From Poindextera sp036272595 (GTDB taxonomy: Bacteria; Pseudomonadota; Alphaproteobacteria; Caulobacterales; Caulobacteraceae): a stretch of 64,000 nucleotides of DNA. This document shows, piece after piece, positions 1 to 9,770 of the stretch. Location of the stretch: positions 12,935 through 76,934 of the forward strand of contig DATAYM010000048.1 in the NCBI GenBank assembly GCA_036272595.1, given 5' to 3'. Made by a program: the position numbers and the translations under genes. The stretch's first letter is position 1. Each line of letters starts with the position of its first letter. Under the pieces are notes generated by a model. That model searched no databases, was not told the origin of the DNA, and saw only the letters and a list, made by a program, of their open reading frames with translations.

Positions 1-147
1 GGCGCGCCACGCCGCTGCGTCGACCGCGCCCAACTCGCCGCCTTGAACTGCACCTGGACAAGCGGCGGGATCAAGGTCGCGGTCAGCTATCATGACTTTG
101 GCGGCGGCAGCCCGGCCTTGAGCGTCCTCTACAGCCCGGCGCACTGA
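1..147 (+). CDS. 3' end of an unidentified gene (partial)
   Basis: The frame is open from base 1 and closes at TGA 145-147, giving 48 residues that end in LYSPAH. The piece is rich in Gly and Ser with a Cys-Thr-Trp-Thr stretch. I recognise no family, and the start lies outside the window. Codon use (G/C in third positions) fits a real gene. The next gene starts 77 bases downstream, behind its own inverted repeat, so they need not be co-transcribed. Confidence 0.4.
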   Translation, partial: GAPRRCVDRAQLAALNCTWTSGGIKVAVSYHDFGGGSPALSVLYSPAH

Positions 148-176
148 CCGGCCGTTCCGCGGGCGCTTTACATCCC

Positions 177-203
177 GCGTCCGGTAGCTCAACTACAGGA
201 CGC
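177..203. promoter_or_regulatory. Inverted repeat ahead of modE, possible ModE operator
   Basis: The arms GCGTCCGGTAG (177-187) and CTACAGGACGC (193-203) pair at 10 of 11 positions around a 5-base spacer. The repeat ends 21 bases before the modE start codon, where an autoregulatory operator would sit. It does not resemble the TAT/ATA-rich Mo-boxes known from other bacteria, so ModE binding is an inference. Confidence 0.45.
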
Positions 204-224
204 CTGACGCGGAACGGGATCGGG

Positions 225-1040
225 ATGACTGCCAGGACCATCGCCGCCGAAGACCTGAGCGCCTCGCTGCTGCTGCGTCGCGGCGCCGGTCTGCGCGTCG
301 GGGCCGAGCGGATCGCGCTGCTCGAGGCCATCGACCGGCACGGCTCGATCGCCGCGGCGGCCAAGGCGGTCGGCCTGAGCTACAAGGGCGCCTGGGATGC
401 CGTGCAGGCGCTGAACAACCTGTTCGACAGGCCCCTGATCGTCGCCCAAGCCGGCGGCGCCAAGGGCGGCCTGGCCAATCTCACGCCACGCGGCGCGGCG
501 GTGGTGCGAACGTTCCGGACGGTCGAGGTCGAGCTGGCGCGCCTGGCCGAGGCGCTGGAGCAGCGGCTGGCCGCGCCGTCGGAGACGCTGAATTCGCTGC
601 TGTGGGGTCTGGGCATGAAGACCAGCGCGCGCAACGCCCTTCGCGGCGTGGTGGAACGGGTCAAGCCAGGGGCGGTCAGCGCCGAGGTGGTGCTGAAGAT
701 CGCCGAGGGGGTCGAGATCACCGCCGTCGTCACCCGCGAAAGCGCCGACGAGCTGGGTCTCGAGCCGGGCCGCCAAGCCATCGCGCTGATCAAGTCCAGC
801 TTCGTCATCCTCGCCCGCAGCGACGGCTCGTTGCGCACATCGGCCCGTAACCAGCTGGCTGGCGAGGTGGTGCGGCGCGAGGACGGGGCGGTGAACAGCG
901 AGATCAGCCTGGCCGTGGACGGCGGCAAGACCCTGACCGCGACCATCACGCGCGAGAGCGCCGATTCCCTCGATCTGCGCGTCGGCGCCCCGGTGCTGGC
1001 GCTGATCAAGGCCTCGCACGTCCTCCTGGCCGTGGATTAG
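225..1040 (+). CDS. modE: ModE-family molybdate-responsive transcriptional regulator
   Basis: This is a molybdate-sensing DNA-binding protein of 271 aa, full length for ModE. Residues 20-65 form the LysR-like winged helix typical of ModE (IALLEAIDRHGSIAAAAKAV), followed by the GG-rich LTPRG element near residue 88. Two tandem Mop/TOBE molybdate-binding repeats follow, about 131-197 and 204-270; both open with a TSARN motif. It lies 3 bases ahead of modA in the same direction, so it probably represses or tunes the transporter genes and itself. The ATG at 225 follows a purine-rich GGAACGGGATCGGG stretch. Confidence 0.93.
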   Translation: MTARTIAAEDLSASLLLRRGAGLRVGAERIALLEAIDRHGSIAAAAKAVGLSYKGAWDAVQALNNLFDRPLIVAQAGGAKGGLANLTPRGAAVVRTFRTVEVELARLAEALEQRLAAPSETLNSLLWGLGMKTSARNALRGVVERVKPGAVSAEVVLKIAEGVEITAVVTRESADELGLEPGRQAIALIKSSFVILARSDGSLRTSARNQLAGEVVRREDGAVNSEISLAVDGGKTLTATITRESADSLDLRVGAPVLALIKASHVLLAVD

Positions 1041-1043
1041 CCC

Positions 1044-1805
1044 ATGAGGTCGATCGTCCGCCGACTGATCATAGCCGCGGTGCTGTCGATCTGGGGGGCG
1101 CTGGCCGCCAGCCCGGCCACCGCCGAAGAGGTCACCGTCGCCGTGGCGGCCAATTTCACCGAGCCGGCCAGGCAGATCGCCGGGGCGTTCGAGAAGGCCA
1201 CCGGCGACCATGTCACGCTGAGCTTCGGGGCGTCCGGGCAGTTCTATACCCAGATCGCCAACGGCGCGCCGTTCGAGGTCTTCCTGTCCGCCGACGCCGA
1301 CCGGCCCGCCAAGGCCGAGCAGGCCGGCCTGGCCGTGTCGGGGAGCCGGTTCACCTATGCGGTCGGCAAGCTGGTGTTGTGGAGCCCGACCGCCGGCCTG
1401 GTCGACGCCAAGGGCGCGGTGTTGCGCGGCGATCGTTTCGCCAAGCTCTCCATCGCCGATCCTGCCGCGGCGCCCTACGGCGTGGCGGCGATCCAGACGA
1501 TGAAGACGCTCGGCGTCTACGATCGGGTCCAGCCCAGGATCGTGCAGGGCGCCTCGATCGCCCAGGCGTTCCAGTTCGTGAAGACCGGCAACGCCGAGCT
1601 CGGATTCGTCGCCCTGTCGCAGGTGATCAACGAGCCGGGCGGTTCGCGCTGGCTGGTTCCGGAGGCCGATCACGACCCGATCGTGCAACAGGCGGTGCTG
1701 CTGAAAACCGCCGGCGATTCAAAGGCGGCGCGCGAATTCCTCGCCTTTCTGAAGAGCGCGCGGGCGGGGGCGATCATCCACCGCTTCGGCTACGCGACGC
1801 CCTGA
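1044..1805 (+). CDS. modA: Molybdate ABC transporter, periplasmic binding protein
   Basis: ModA captures molybdate (or tungstate) in the periplasm and hands it to ModB. The protein has 253 aa, with an Arg-rich start, a hydrophobic signal segment and a likely cleavage after ATA near residue 27. The mature N-terminus VTVAVAANFTEPA and the FGASGQFYTQI element are characteristic of the ModA/AvgA family. It starts 3 bases after modE and ends 4 bases before modB, so the three form one operon. Confidence 0.93.
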   Translation: MRSIVRRLIIAAVLSIWGALAASPATAEEVTVAVAANFTEPARQIAGAFEKATGDHVTLSFGASGQFYTQIANGAPFEVFLSADADRPAKAEQAGLAVSGSRFTYAVGKLVLWSPTAGLVDAKGAVLRGDRFAKLSIADPAAAPYGVAAIQTMKTLGVYDRVQPRIVQGASIAQAFQFVKTGNAELGFVALSQVINEPGGSRWLVPEADHDPIVQQAVLLKTAGDSKAAREFLAFLKSARAGAIIHRFGYATP

Positions 1806-1809
1806 CGCC

Positions 1810-2475
1810 ATGGCCGAGGCGCTCTGGCTGTCGCTGAAGCTGGCGGTGCTGACCACCGCGATCCTGCTGGTCGTCGCCACCCCGCTGGCCTGGTGGCTGG
1901 CCCGCTCGCGGCGCTGGTGGAAGGAGATCATCGCCGCCGCCGCCAGCCTGCCGATCGTGCTGCCGCCGACGGTGCTCGGCTTCTACCTGCTGATCGCGCT
2001 CGGCCCGGCCAGTCCGCTGATCCGGCCGCTGGCCGGCCTTGGCGTGCGCACCCTGGCCTTTTCCTTCACCGGCCTGGTCATCGGCTCGGTCCTCTATTCA
2101 CTGCCCTTCGCGGTTCAGCCGATCCGCAACGCCTTCGCGGCGATCGGCGACAGCGCGCTGGAATGCGCCGCCACCCTCGGCGCGCGCGGCGTTCAGGTCT
2201 TCGCCCGCGTGGCGCTGCCCCTGGCGCGGCCGGGGCTGGTCACCGCCGCGATCCTGGTCTTCGTGCACACCATCGGCGAATTCGGCGTGGTGCTGATGAT
2301 CGGCGGCGCGATCCCGGGCAAGACCAAGGTCCTGTCGATCGAACTCTTCCAGCTGGTCGAGGATCTTGAGTGGGGCAAGGCGCATCTGCTGGCCGGCGGG
2401 ATGGTCGCCTTCGCCTTCGCCGTCACCTTGATCATGCTGCTGATCGAACGGCGATTTGGACGGCTGCGGGGGTGA
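1810..2475 (+). CDS. modB: Molybdate ABC transporter, permease
   Basis: ModB is the inner-membrane channel subunit, 221 aa with about five hydrophobic segments. The family-specific LPIVLPPTVLGFYLL stretch is present near residues 50-64. The cytoplasmic EAA-type coupling loop (ALECAATLGA, about residues 117-126) that docks the ATPase is intact. No modC gene for that ATPase follows: the next 297 bases are non-coding and then an unrelated block begins. The ATPase must be encoded elsewhere or borrowed from another importer. Confidence 0.92.
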   Translation: MAEALWLSLKLAVLTTAILLVVATPLAWWLARSRRWWKEIIAAAASLPIVLPPTVLGFYLLIALGPASPLIRPLAGLGVRTLAFSFTGLVIGSVLYSLPFAVQPIRNAFAAIGDSALECAATLGARGVQVFARVALPLARPGLVTAAILVFVHTIGEFGVVLMIGGAIPGKTKVLSIELFQLVEDLEWGKAHLLAGGMVAFAFAVTLIMLLIERRFGRLRG

Positions 2476-2772
2476 TGCCCGCCCGGAAAAAGTCGCCCGG
2501 CGCGACCTAGGTCGGGGTGTGCCGCGCCGGGCTGTTATCGGGCGGCAGGGCAGGGAGCCGCCGAGGCGAAACCTAGCTCCCGGGCGCGACAGTACCGCGA
2601 CAGCTCAGGCGTTTAATCCCTCGGTCGGCCCGTGATGGCGAGGTTCTGGGCGACGTCTGCCGGTCTCCCGACCGAGCCGGACGACGGCGCGCGGCGATGG
2701 GGCATTGGCGCGTGCGCCGATATAGGGCAAGTCGGGGTTGTGGCGTGCGGGGATCGGGAGGGGCGGACCTAA
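2476..2772. other. Intergenic gap between modB and the DUF4129 block
   Basis: The 297 bases after modB contain short GC-rich dyads but no ORF resembling an ABC ATPase and no modC remnant that I can see. A GGGAGG element near 2757-2763 probably serves as the ribosome binding site of the GTG-started gene at 2773. A TTGGCG/TATAGG pair near 2705-2730 could be a promoter, but the match is weak. Confidence 0.4.
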
Positions 2773-3405
2773 GTGGCTGGCGGTGCGACCCAGGGCGCCG
2801 GATTGAGCGACGCCGACTTCGCCCGCGCGCACGACGCCCTGCTGCGCCAGAGCGACCTGCAGTTCGTCCTGACCGCCTTTCAGCAGCCCAAGCCGCCGGA
2901 CTGGCTGAAGCCGCTGCTGGAGCTGCTGGCCAGGCTGTCGCCGGCCTTCTCCTACATCTTCTGGGGCGGGCTGATCGTCGGCGCGCTCGCCATCCTCTAT
3001 TTCATTCTGCGCGAGTTCGCCGGCCTGCGCCTGCCGCGCTTCCGGCGCCGCGCCAAACCCGCCCCAGCGGTGGACTGGCGGCCGACCGAGGCCCGCGCCC
3101 GCACGCTTCTGGAGGAGGCGGACCGGCTGGCCGCCGCGGGCCGCTATGGCGAGGCGGCGCACCTCATCCTGTTCCGCAGCATCGAGGATATCGACGGGCA
3201 ATGGCCTAACCTGGTCAGGCCGGCCCTGACCAGCCGCGACATCGCCGCCCATCGCGGCCTGCCGGACCGCGCCCGCCAGACCTTCGGCGAGATCGCCTGG
3301 GTGGTGGAGCGCAGCGTCTTCGGCGGCGCGGATCTGGCGGCGGACGACTTCGCCTTCTGCCGCCGCGCCTATGAAGCCTTCGCCTTGCCGGGCGCGCTCG
3401 CATGA
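2773..3405 (+). CDS. DUF4129 domain membrane protein
   Basis: This 210 aa protein has one transmembrane helix at about residues 60-79 and a long helical C-terminal domain (ARTLLEEADRLAAAGRYGEAAH) that matches the DUF4129 family. The GTG start is chosen because GGGAGG lies about nine bases upstream and an upstream extension lacks support. It opens a six-gene block (DUF4129, DUF4350, MoxR ATPase, DUF58, SpoIIM-like, RDD) found in many proteobacteria. DUF4129 proteins are thought to work with the MoxR/DUF58 pair at the membrane, but no reaction is known. Its stop overlaps the next start (ATGA). Confidence 0.82.
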   Translation: MAGGATQGAGLSDADFARAHDALLRQSDLQFVLTAFQQPKPPDWLKPLLELLARLSPAFSYIFWGGLIVGALAILYFILREFAGLRLPRFRRRAKPAPAVDWRPTEARARTLLEEADRLAAAGRYGEAAHLILFRSIEDIDGQWPNLVRPALTSRDIAAHRGLPDRARQTFGEIAWVVERSVFGGADLAADDFAFCRRAYEAFALPGALA

Positions 3406-4637
3406 CCGCTGCCGCCGCCGCGTCGCCCGGGGATACGCGCGTCTTCAGGCCGGTGACGGTGCTGGTCCTGTTGCTCGCCGGGGTGTTTTCCTTTTCGGCC
3501 TATTTCGTGCTCCAGGCCTACGCCCCGGACCTGAAGGGCGGCGATAACGGCGGCGCCCAGGCGCTGTCCCGCTCGGCGGTCGGCTTCGCCGGCCTGGTCA
3601 GGCTGCTGCAGGCTGAGAACACGCAGGTGTTGATCAACCGCGAGCCGCCGGCCAAGCGCGATCCCAACTGGGGCCTTTTGGTGCTGACGCCCGAGGAGAC
3701 CACCAAGCCCTCCGACCTGTTCGACTTCACCACCGCTACCGGCCCGACCCTGATCGTGCTGCCGAAATGGCAGACCCTGCCCGATCCGCTGAATTCCGGC
3801 TGGGTCAGAAGCGCCGGCCTGATCGATCCCAAGACCCTCGATGCTTTATTGGCCGGCCGCATCGCCGTGAGCGTCTCGCAGCGAAGCGGCGCGGCGCCCG
3901 TGCAGTTGACCGCGGTCGGCGAGCCGGGCCAGCCGCCGGTGGCGACCGGGCCGATCGACCGTCTGCAGACCCTGGCCGCCGAGGGCATGACCACGGTGCT
4001 GACCGACCAGACCGGGGCCGCGGTGCTGGTCCGCACCGGCGATTCCCGTCTTTATGTCCTGTCCGATCCCGATCTGCTCAACACCCACGGCCTGAACGAC
4101 CTCGCCACCGCCAGAGCCGGAACCGACCTGCTGCTGCACCTGCGGCAAGGCGACGGGCCGATCGTGTTCGACGTCACCCTGGACGGGGTCAAGCATTCGC
4201 AGAGCCTGCTCAAGCTGGCCTTCGAGCCGCCGTTCCTCGGCGCGACCCTCTGCCTGGTCGGCGCCGCCTTCCTGATGGCGCTGCACGCCGCCAGCCGTTT
4301 CGGCGCGCCGGAGCGGGCCGGCCGGGCGCTGGCGCTGGGCAAGCTGGCGCTGGCCGAGAACTCGGCCGGGCTGATCCGCATGGCCAGGCGCGAGCCGCGC
4401 ATGGCCGGCCGCTATCTCGATCTCAGCCGCGCCGCGGTGGCCAAGGCGCTGGGTGCGGCCAAGCTGAGCGGCGCTGAACTCGACGCCTATCTGGACCGGC
4501 TTGGCGAGCGCAGCGGCGCCGGCCGCTTCTCGGCCCTGGCGGCCGAGAGCGCGGCGGTCAGGGATCGCGACAGCCTCACCCGCTTCGCCCAACGCCTCTA
4601 TCAATGGAGAGTGGAGATGACCCGTGAACGTCGCTGA
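3402..4637 (+). CDS. DUF4350 domain membrane protein
   Basis: The protein has 411 aa with a membrane helix near residues 18-38 and a second near 275-297, leaving a large extracytoplasmic domain between them. That layout and the SRSAVGFAGLVRLLQ stretch near residue 55 match the DUF4350 family, a glutamine-amidotransferase-like fold without known activity. The C-terminal part is cytoplasmic and helical. It overlaps the upstream gene by 4 bases and the downstream MoxR gene by 14, so translation is probably coupled. Its role is inferred only from the conserved block. Confidence 0.82.
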   Translation: MTAAAAASPGDTRVFRPVTVLVLLLAGVFSFSAYFVLQAYAPDLKGGDNGGAQALSRSAVGFAGLVRLLQAENTQVLINREPPAKRDPNWGLLVLTPEETTKPSDLFDFTTATGPTLIVLPKWQTLPDPLNSGWVRSAGLIDPKTLDALLAGRIAVSVSQRSGAAPVQLTAVGEPGQPPVATGPIDRLQTLAAEGMTTVLTDQTGAAVLVRTGDSRLYVLSDPDLLNTHGLNDLATARAGTDLLLHLRQGDGPIVFDVTLDGVKHSQSLLKLAFEPPFLGATLCLVGAAFLMALHAASRFGAPERAGRALALGKLALAENSAGLIRMARREPRMAGRYLDLSRAAVAKALGAAKLSGAELDAYLDRLGERSGAGRFSALAAESAAVRDRDSLTRFAQRLYQWRVEMTRERR

Positions 4638-5580
4638 GGTGAGGGGGCTGGCGGCGAACATCCGCGCCGAGATGGCCAAGGCCGTCGTCGGCCAGACGCA
4701 GACCGTCGACCTGATGCTGACCACGCTGTTCGCCGGCGGCCATATCCTGCTCGAAGGCCCGCCCGGCGCCGCCAAGACCTTCCTGGCCCAGTGCTTCGCG
4801 CGCACGGTCAACCTGGATTTTGGCCGCATCCAGTTCACCCCCGACCTGATGCCGGGCGACATCCTTGGGGCCAACCTGTTCAACTTCCAGGCCAGCGCCT
4901 TCACCCTGGTCAAGGGGCCGATCTTCTGCGAGCTGCTGCTGGCCGACGAGATCAACCGCACCCCGCCGAAGACCCAGGCGGCGCTGCTGGAAGCCATGCA
5001 GGAGCGCACCGTCACCCTGGACGGCGAAAGCCATCGGCTCAGCGACCGTTTCACCGTGGTGGCGACGCAGAACCCGATCGAGCAGCAGGGCACCTATCCC
5101 TTGCCGGAAGCCCAGCTCGACCGCTTCCTGTTCAAGCAGCTGGTCGGCTATCCCAGCGCCGAGGAAGAGCGCCGCATCGTCGCCAGCCACGGCGCCCGCG
5201 CCGGCCAGCCCAGCCTCGACGACTTCGGCGTTCGTCCGGCCGCCGACGCCGGCCAGATCGCCGAGGCGATCAGCGCGGTCTCCCAGGTGCGGCTCACCGA
5301 CGCGGTGACCGACTATGTGGTGGCCCTGGTGCGGGCGACGCGGGAGACCGGCGACTTTTCCTACGGCGCCTCGCCGCGCGCCGCCGCCATGCTGGCCATC
5401 GCCGCCCGCGCCCGCGCCACCCTGGAAGGCCGCGACTATGTCATCCCGGACGACGTCAAGGCCCTGGCCCTGCCGGCCTTGCGTCACCGTGTGATTCTCT
5501 CGCCGGCTGCCGAGATCGACGGCCGCAAGGTCGACGAGGCGATCGCCGCCATGATCGAGCGGATCGAGGCGCCGCGGTGA
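4624..5580 (+). CDS. MoxR-family AAA+ ATPase
   Basis: This 318 aa AAA+ ATPase has Walker A GPPGAAKT at residues 45-52, Walker B LLLADEINR at 104-112, and a sensor region with ATQNPIEQQGTYPLPEAQ. All are standard for MoxR, and the length is normal. MoxR ATPases act as chaperones that remodel or activate partner proteins, often together with DUF58 or von Willebrand A-type proteins such as the next gene product. The GTG start lies inside the end of the DUF4350 gene. Confidence 0.93.
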   Translation: MNVAEVRGLAANIRAEMAKAVVGQTQTVDLMLTTLFAGGHILLEGPPGAAKTFLAQCFARTVNLDFGRIQFTPDLMPGDILGANLFNFQASAFTLVKGPIFCELLLADEINRTPPKTQAALLEAMQERTVTLDGESHRLSDRFTVVATQNPIEQQGTYPLPEAQLDRFLFKQLVGYPSAEEERRIVASHGARAGQPSLDDFGVRPAADAGQIAEAISAVSQVRLTDAVTDYVVALVRATRETGDFSYGASPRAAAMLAIAARARATLEGRDYVIPDDVKALALPALRHRVILSPAAEIDGRKVDEAIAAMIERIEAPR

Positions 5581-5599
5581 GCAGCCGGGACGCGCCGGC

Positions 5600-6910
<1,311 letters not shown>

Positions 6911-6924
6911 GGCGGGATAAGGAC

Positions 6925-7932
6925 ATGGCCGAACTTCGTCTGAAGAGCTTTCGCTTCCGCGCCGAACGGGAAGCCGACTGGCTGCGGCTGGAATCGCTCT
7001 TGCGCAAGGCCGAGGGCCGCTCGGCCGCGGCCCTGACCGACGAGGAGCTGCTGGCGGTTCCGGTGCTCTATCGCGCCAGCCTGTCGTCGCTGTCGGTGGC
7101 GCGGGCGACCTCGCTTGACCGGGCGCTGATCGACTATCTGGAGAGCCTGTGCACGCGGGCCTATTTCTTCGTCTACGGCACGCGCTCCAGCGCGCTGCAA
7201 CGGATCAGGGCCTTCTTCGCCCATGACTGGCCGGCGGCGGCCAAGGCGGCCTGGCGCGAGACCGCGGTCTGCGCCGCCCTGACCGTGCTGGGCGCGGTGG
7301 CGGCCTATGTGCTGGTGATGCACGACCCGGAATGGTTCTATTCCTTTGTGCCGGGAGGGCTGGTCGAGGGGCGCGGGCCGGAGGCGACCACCCAGGCCCT
7401 GCGCGCGACCCTGTTCGATTCGAGCCACAATCAGCTGCTGTCGGTGATGGCGACCTTCCTCTTCACCCACAACGCCGAGGTCGCGATCATGGCCTTCGCG
7501 CTCGGCTTCGCCTTCTGCGTGCCGTCGGCGCTGCTGATGGTCGCCAACGGCCTTACCCTGGGCGCCTTCCTGGCGGTGTTCATCCAGCACGGGCTGGGCG
7601 TGGAGGTCGGCGGATGGCTGATGATCCATGGCGTCACCGAACTCTTCGCCGTCATGCTGGCCGGGGCGGCAGGCATCCGGATCGGCGCGGCCCTGGCCTT
7701 TCCGGGCGAGCGCACCCGGCTTGAAGCGGTCGGCCGCGCCGGCCGCAGCGCCGCGGTGCTGATGGCCGGGGTGCTGGTCATGCTGTTCTGCGCCGGCATC
7801 CTCGAAGGCGTCGGCCGCCAGCTGATCCAGGTCACCTGGATCCGCTACGCCATCGCCGGCGCTTCCGGACTCATCTGGTTCACCTATCTCTACGCGCCGC
7901 GCGCGCCGAAGCCGGTGGTCGCCCGTGGCTAG
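6925..7932 (+). CDS. SpoIIM-like (DUF95) integral membrane protein
   Basis: This 335 aa membrane protein has an N-terminal soluble helical part (residues 1-110) and about five hydrophobic segments. The stretch FLFTHNAEVAIMAFALG is typical of the stage II sporulation protein M family. Non-sporulating proteobacteria carry this family next to MoxR/DUF58/RDD genes, as here. The sporulation name reflects homology only. The ATG follows GGGATAAGG, and the gene overlaps the RDD gene by 8 bases. Confidence 0.85.
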   Translation: MAELRLKSFRFRAEREADWLRLESLLRKAEGRSAAALTDEELLAVPVLYRASLSSLSVARATSLDRALIDYLESLCTRAYFFVYGTRSSALQRIRAFFAHDWPAAAKAAWRETAVCAALTVLGAVAAYVLVMHDPEWFYSFVPGGLVEGRGPEATTQALRATLFDSSHNQLLSVMATFLFTHNAEVAIMAFALGFAFCVPSALLMVANGLTLGAFLAVFIQHGLGVEVGGWLMIHGVTELFAVMLAGAAGIRIGAALAFPGERTRLEAVGRAGRSAAVLMAGVLVMLFCAGILEGVGRQLIQVTWIRYAIAGASGLIWFTYLYAPRAPKPVVARG

Positions 7933-8869
7933 GGGGCCCGACGCCTGGGCCCCGGCGATCGGCCAGCCGGCGGACAATCGGTTCGAACGCGAACTGGTGA
8001 CGCCAGAGGGCGTGGACCTGCGCCTGCGCCTGGCCGAGGCCAGCGAACGGGCGGCGGCCTTCCTGCTCGACGCGGCGATCATGGCCGGCATCCTGATCGC
8101 GCTGACCCTGCTCGCCATCGGGGCGATGATCGGGGTGGCGTCCACCGGGGCCATCGCCGGCGCCGGGGGCAAGGAAGCCAGCGCCGAGGTCATCCTGGTG
8201 ATCTGGCTGCTGGGCTTCTTTTTGCTGCGCAACGCCTATTTCATCCTGTTCGAACTGACGCCGAAGGCGGCGACGCCGGGCAAGCGGGCGCTCGGCCTGC
8301 GGGTCGCGGCGCGCAACGGCGGACGGCTGACCGCGGACGCCATCTTCGCCCGCAACGCCATGCGCGAGCTCGAGGTCTTCCTGCCGCTCAGCTTCCTGGC
8401 GACCCGCGCCAACCAGGTCGACGCCTGGCTCGACCTGCTGGGCATCGTCTGGTGCTCCATCTTCGTCTTCTTCCCGCTGTTCAACCGCGACCGCCTGCGG
8501 GTCGGCGACCTGGTCGCCGGCACCTGGGTGGTGAAGAGCCCGCAGCGCAAGCTGATGGCCGACGTGGCCGAGACCGCCTTCGCCAGCAGGGCCGCCTTCG
8601 CCGCCCAGGGCGATTTCGACTTCACCCAGGCCCAGGTCGACGCCTATGGCGCCAAGGAGCTGCAGGTGCTGGAGGAGGTGCTGCGCCGCACCGAGGCCGG
8701 GACGGTCGCCGCCGTCGCCGAGCGCATCCGCGGCAAGATCGGCTGGACCCGCGGCCCCATCGAGTCGGACTACGCCTTCCTCGACGCCTACTACCTGGCC
8801 CTGCGCGCCCGCCTGGAGAGCCGGCTGCTGTTCGGCCGCCGCCGCCGCGACAAGTACGACAAGGTCTAG
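7925..8869 (+). CDS. RDD family membrane protein
   Basis: The protein has 314 aa. The N-terminal half holds RDD-type helices: an Arg-rich entry (LRLRLAEASERAAAFLLDA), a central LTPKAATPGKRALGLRV signature and further hydrophobic segments. The C-terminal 130 residues are soluble. RDD proteins are poorly understood membrane proteins, some linked to ion transport. It is the last gene of the six-gene block. Its TAG stop is interleaved with the stop of the convergent rfbA gene in the sequence CTAG. Confidence 0.85.
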   Translation: MARGPDAWAPAIGQPADNRFERELVTPEGVDLRLRLAEASERAAAFLLDAAIMAGILIALTLLAIGAMIGVASTGAIAGAGGKEASAEVILVIWLLGFFLLRNAYFILFELTPKAATPGKRALGLRVAARNGGRLTADAIFARNAMRELEVFLPLSFLATRANQVDAWLDLLGIVWCSIFVFFPLFNRDRLRVGDLVAGTWVVKSPQRKLMADVAETAFASRAAFAAQGDFDFTQAQVDAYGAKELQVLEEVLRRTEAGTVAAVAERIRGKIGWTRGPIESDYAFLDAYYLALRARLESRLLFGRRRRDKYDKV

Positions 8870-9768
8870 GCGAGGCTCGGCCGCACCGCCGCGACGTCCG
8901 GGTCGTCGGCCAGGTGGCCGAGGTAGCGGTAGTAGGGCGAGTTCGGCCGCGCCGCCGCCAGGGCGCGAAGCTGCGCCGCCTCGATATAGCCCATGCGGTA
9001 GGCGACCTCCTCGACGCAGCCGATCTTCAATCCCTGCCGGGCCTCGATGGCGCGGACGAACTCGCTGGCCTGAACCATGGAGTCGTGGGTGCCGGTGTCG
9101 AGCCAGGCCAGGCCGCGTCCGAGGCGCTCGACCTTCAGTTCGCCCGCCTCCAGATAGCGCCGGATCAGGTCGGTGATCTCGGTCTCGCCCCTGGCGGAAG
9201 GCTTCAGGGCGCGGGCGAACTGGCTGGCCCGGCCGTCGAAGACATAGAGGCCGGTGACCACGACGCTGGACTTCGGGCGCTTCGGCTTCTCGGCGATGCC
9301 GATGACGCCTCCCGCCGCGTCGAACTCGATGACGCCGTAGCGTTCCGGATCGCTGACCTGGTAGCCGAAGATGGTCGCGCCGCGCTCCTGGCGCGCCACC
9401 GCCTGCAACGACTGGGCGAACATGTGGCCGAAGAAGATGTTGTCGCCGAGCACCATGATGCTGGGCTGGCCGGCGAGGAATTCCTCGCCCAGCACATAGG
9501 CTTGCGGCAGGCCGTTCGGCGCGTCCTGCGTGACATAGCCGAGCTTGAGGCCGAGGCTGGAGCCGTCGCCGAGCAGGCGCTGGAAGGCCGGCTGGTCCTC
9601 CGGCGTGGTGACCAGCAGGATCTCCCGCACCCCCGCCAGCATCAGCACCGACAGCGGATAGTAGATCATCGGCTTGTCGTAGACCGGCAGCAGCTGTTTG
9701 GAGACCGCCAGCGTGAGCGGATGCAGCCGGGTGCCGGCGCCGCCGGCCAGGATGATGCCGCGCCGCAT
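8866..9768 (-). CDS. rfbA: Glucose-1-phosphate thymidylyltransferase
   Basis: RfbA/RmlA makes dTDP-glucose from glucose-1-phosphate and dTTP, the entry to dTDP-deoxysugars. The 300 aa protein carries the nucleotidyltransferase signature GGAGTRLHPLT at residues 9-19, a metal-binding aspartate in VLGDNIFFG (D109), and an EKPKRPKSS loop. The start at 9768 lies 2 bases after the rfbB stop, so the pair is one operon with rfbB first. Neither rfbC nor rfbD is present, so the local product is probably not dTDP-rhamnose. Confidence 0.95.
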   Translation of the reverse strand: MRRGIILAGGAGTRLHPLTLAVSKQLLPVYDKPMIYYPLSVLMLAGVREILLVTTPEDQPAFQRLLGDGSSLGLKLGYVTQDAPNGLPQAYVLGEEFLAGQPSIMVLGDNIFFGHMFAQSLQAVARQERGATIFGYQVSDPERYGVIEFDAAGGVIGIAEKPKRPKSSVVVTGLYVFDGRASQFARALKPSARGETEITDLIRRYLEAGELKVERLGRGLAWLDTGTHDSMVQASEFVRAIEARQGLKIGCVEEVAYRMGYIEAAQLRALAAARPNSPYYRYLGHLADDPDVAAVRPSLA

Positions 9769-9770
9769 CG

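Noticed and set aside
189..1688. Long minus-strand ORF across modE and modA
   Set aside because: It is the GC-bias shadow of two clear mod genes: His/Arg/Gly-rich with no domain.
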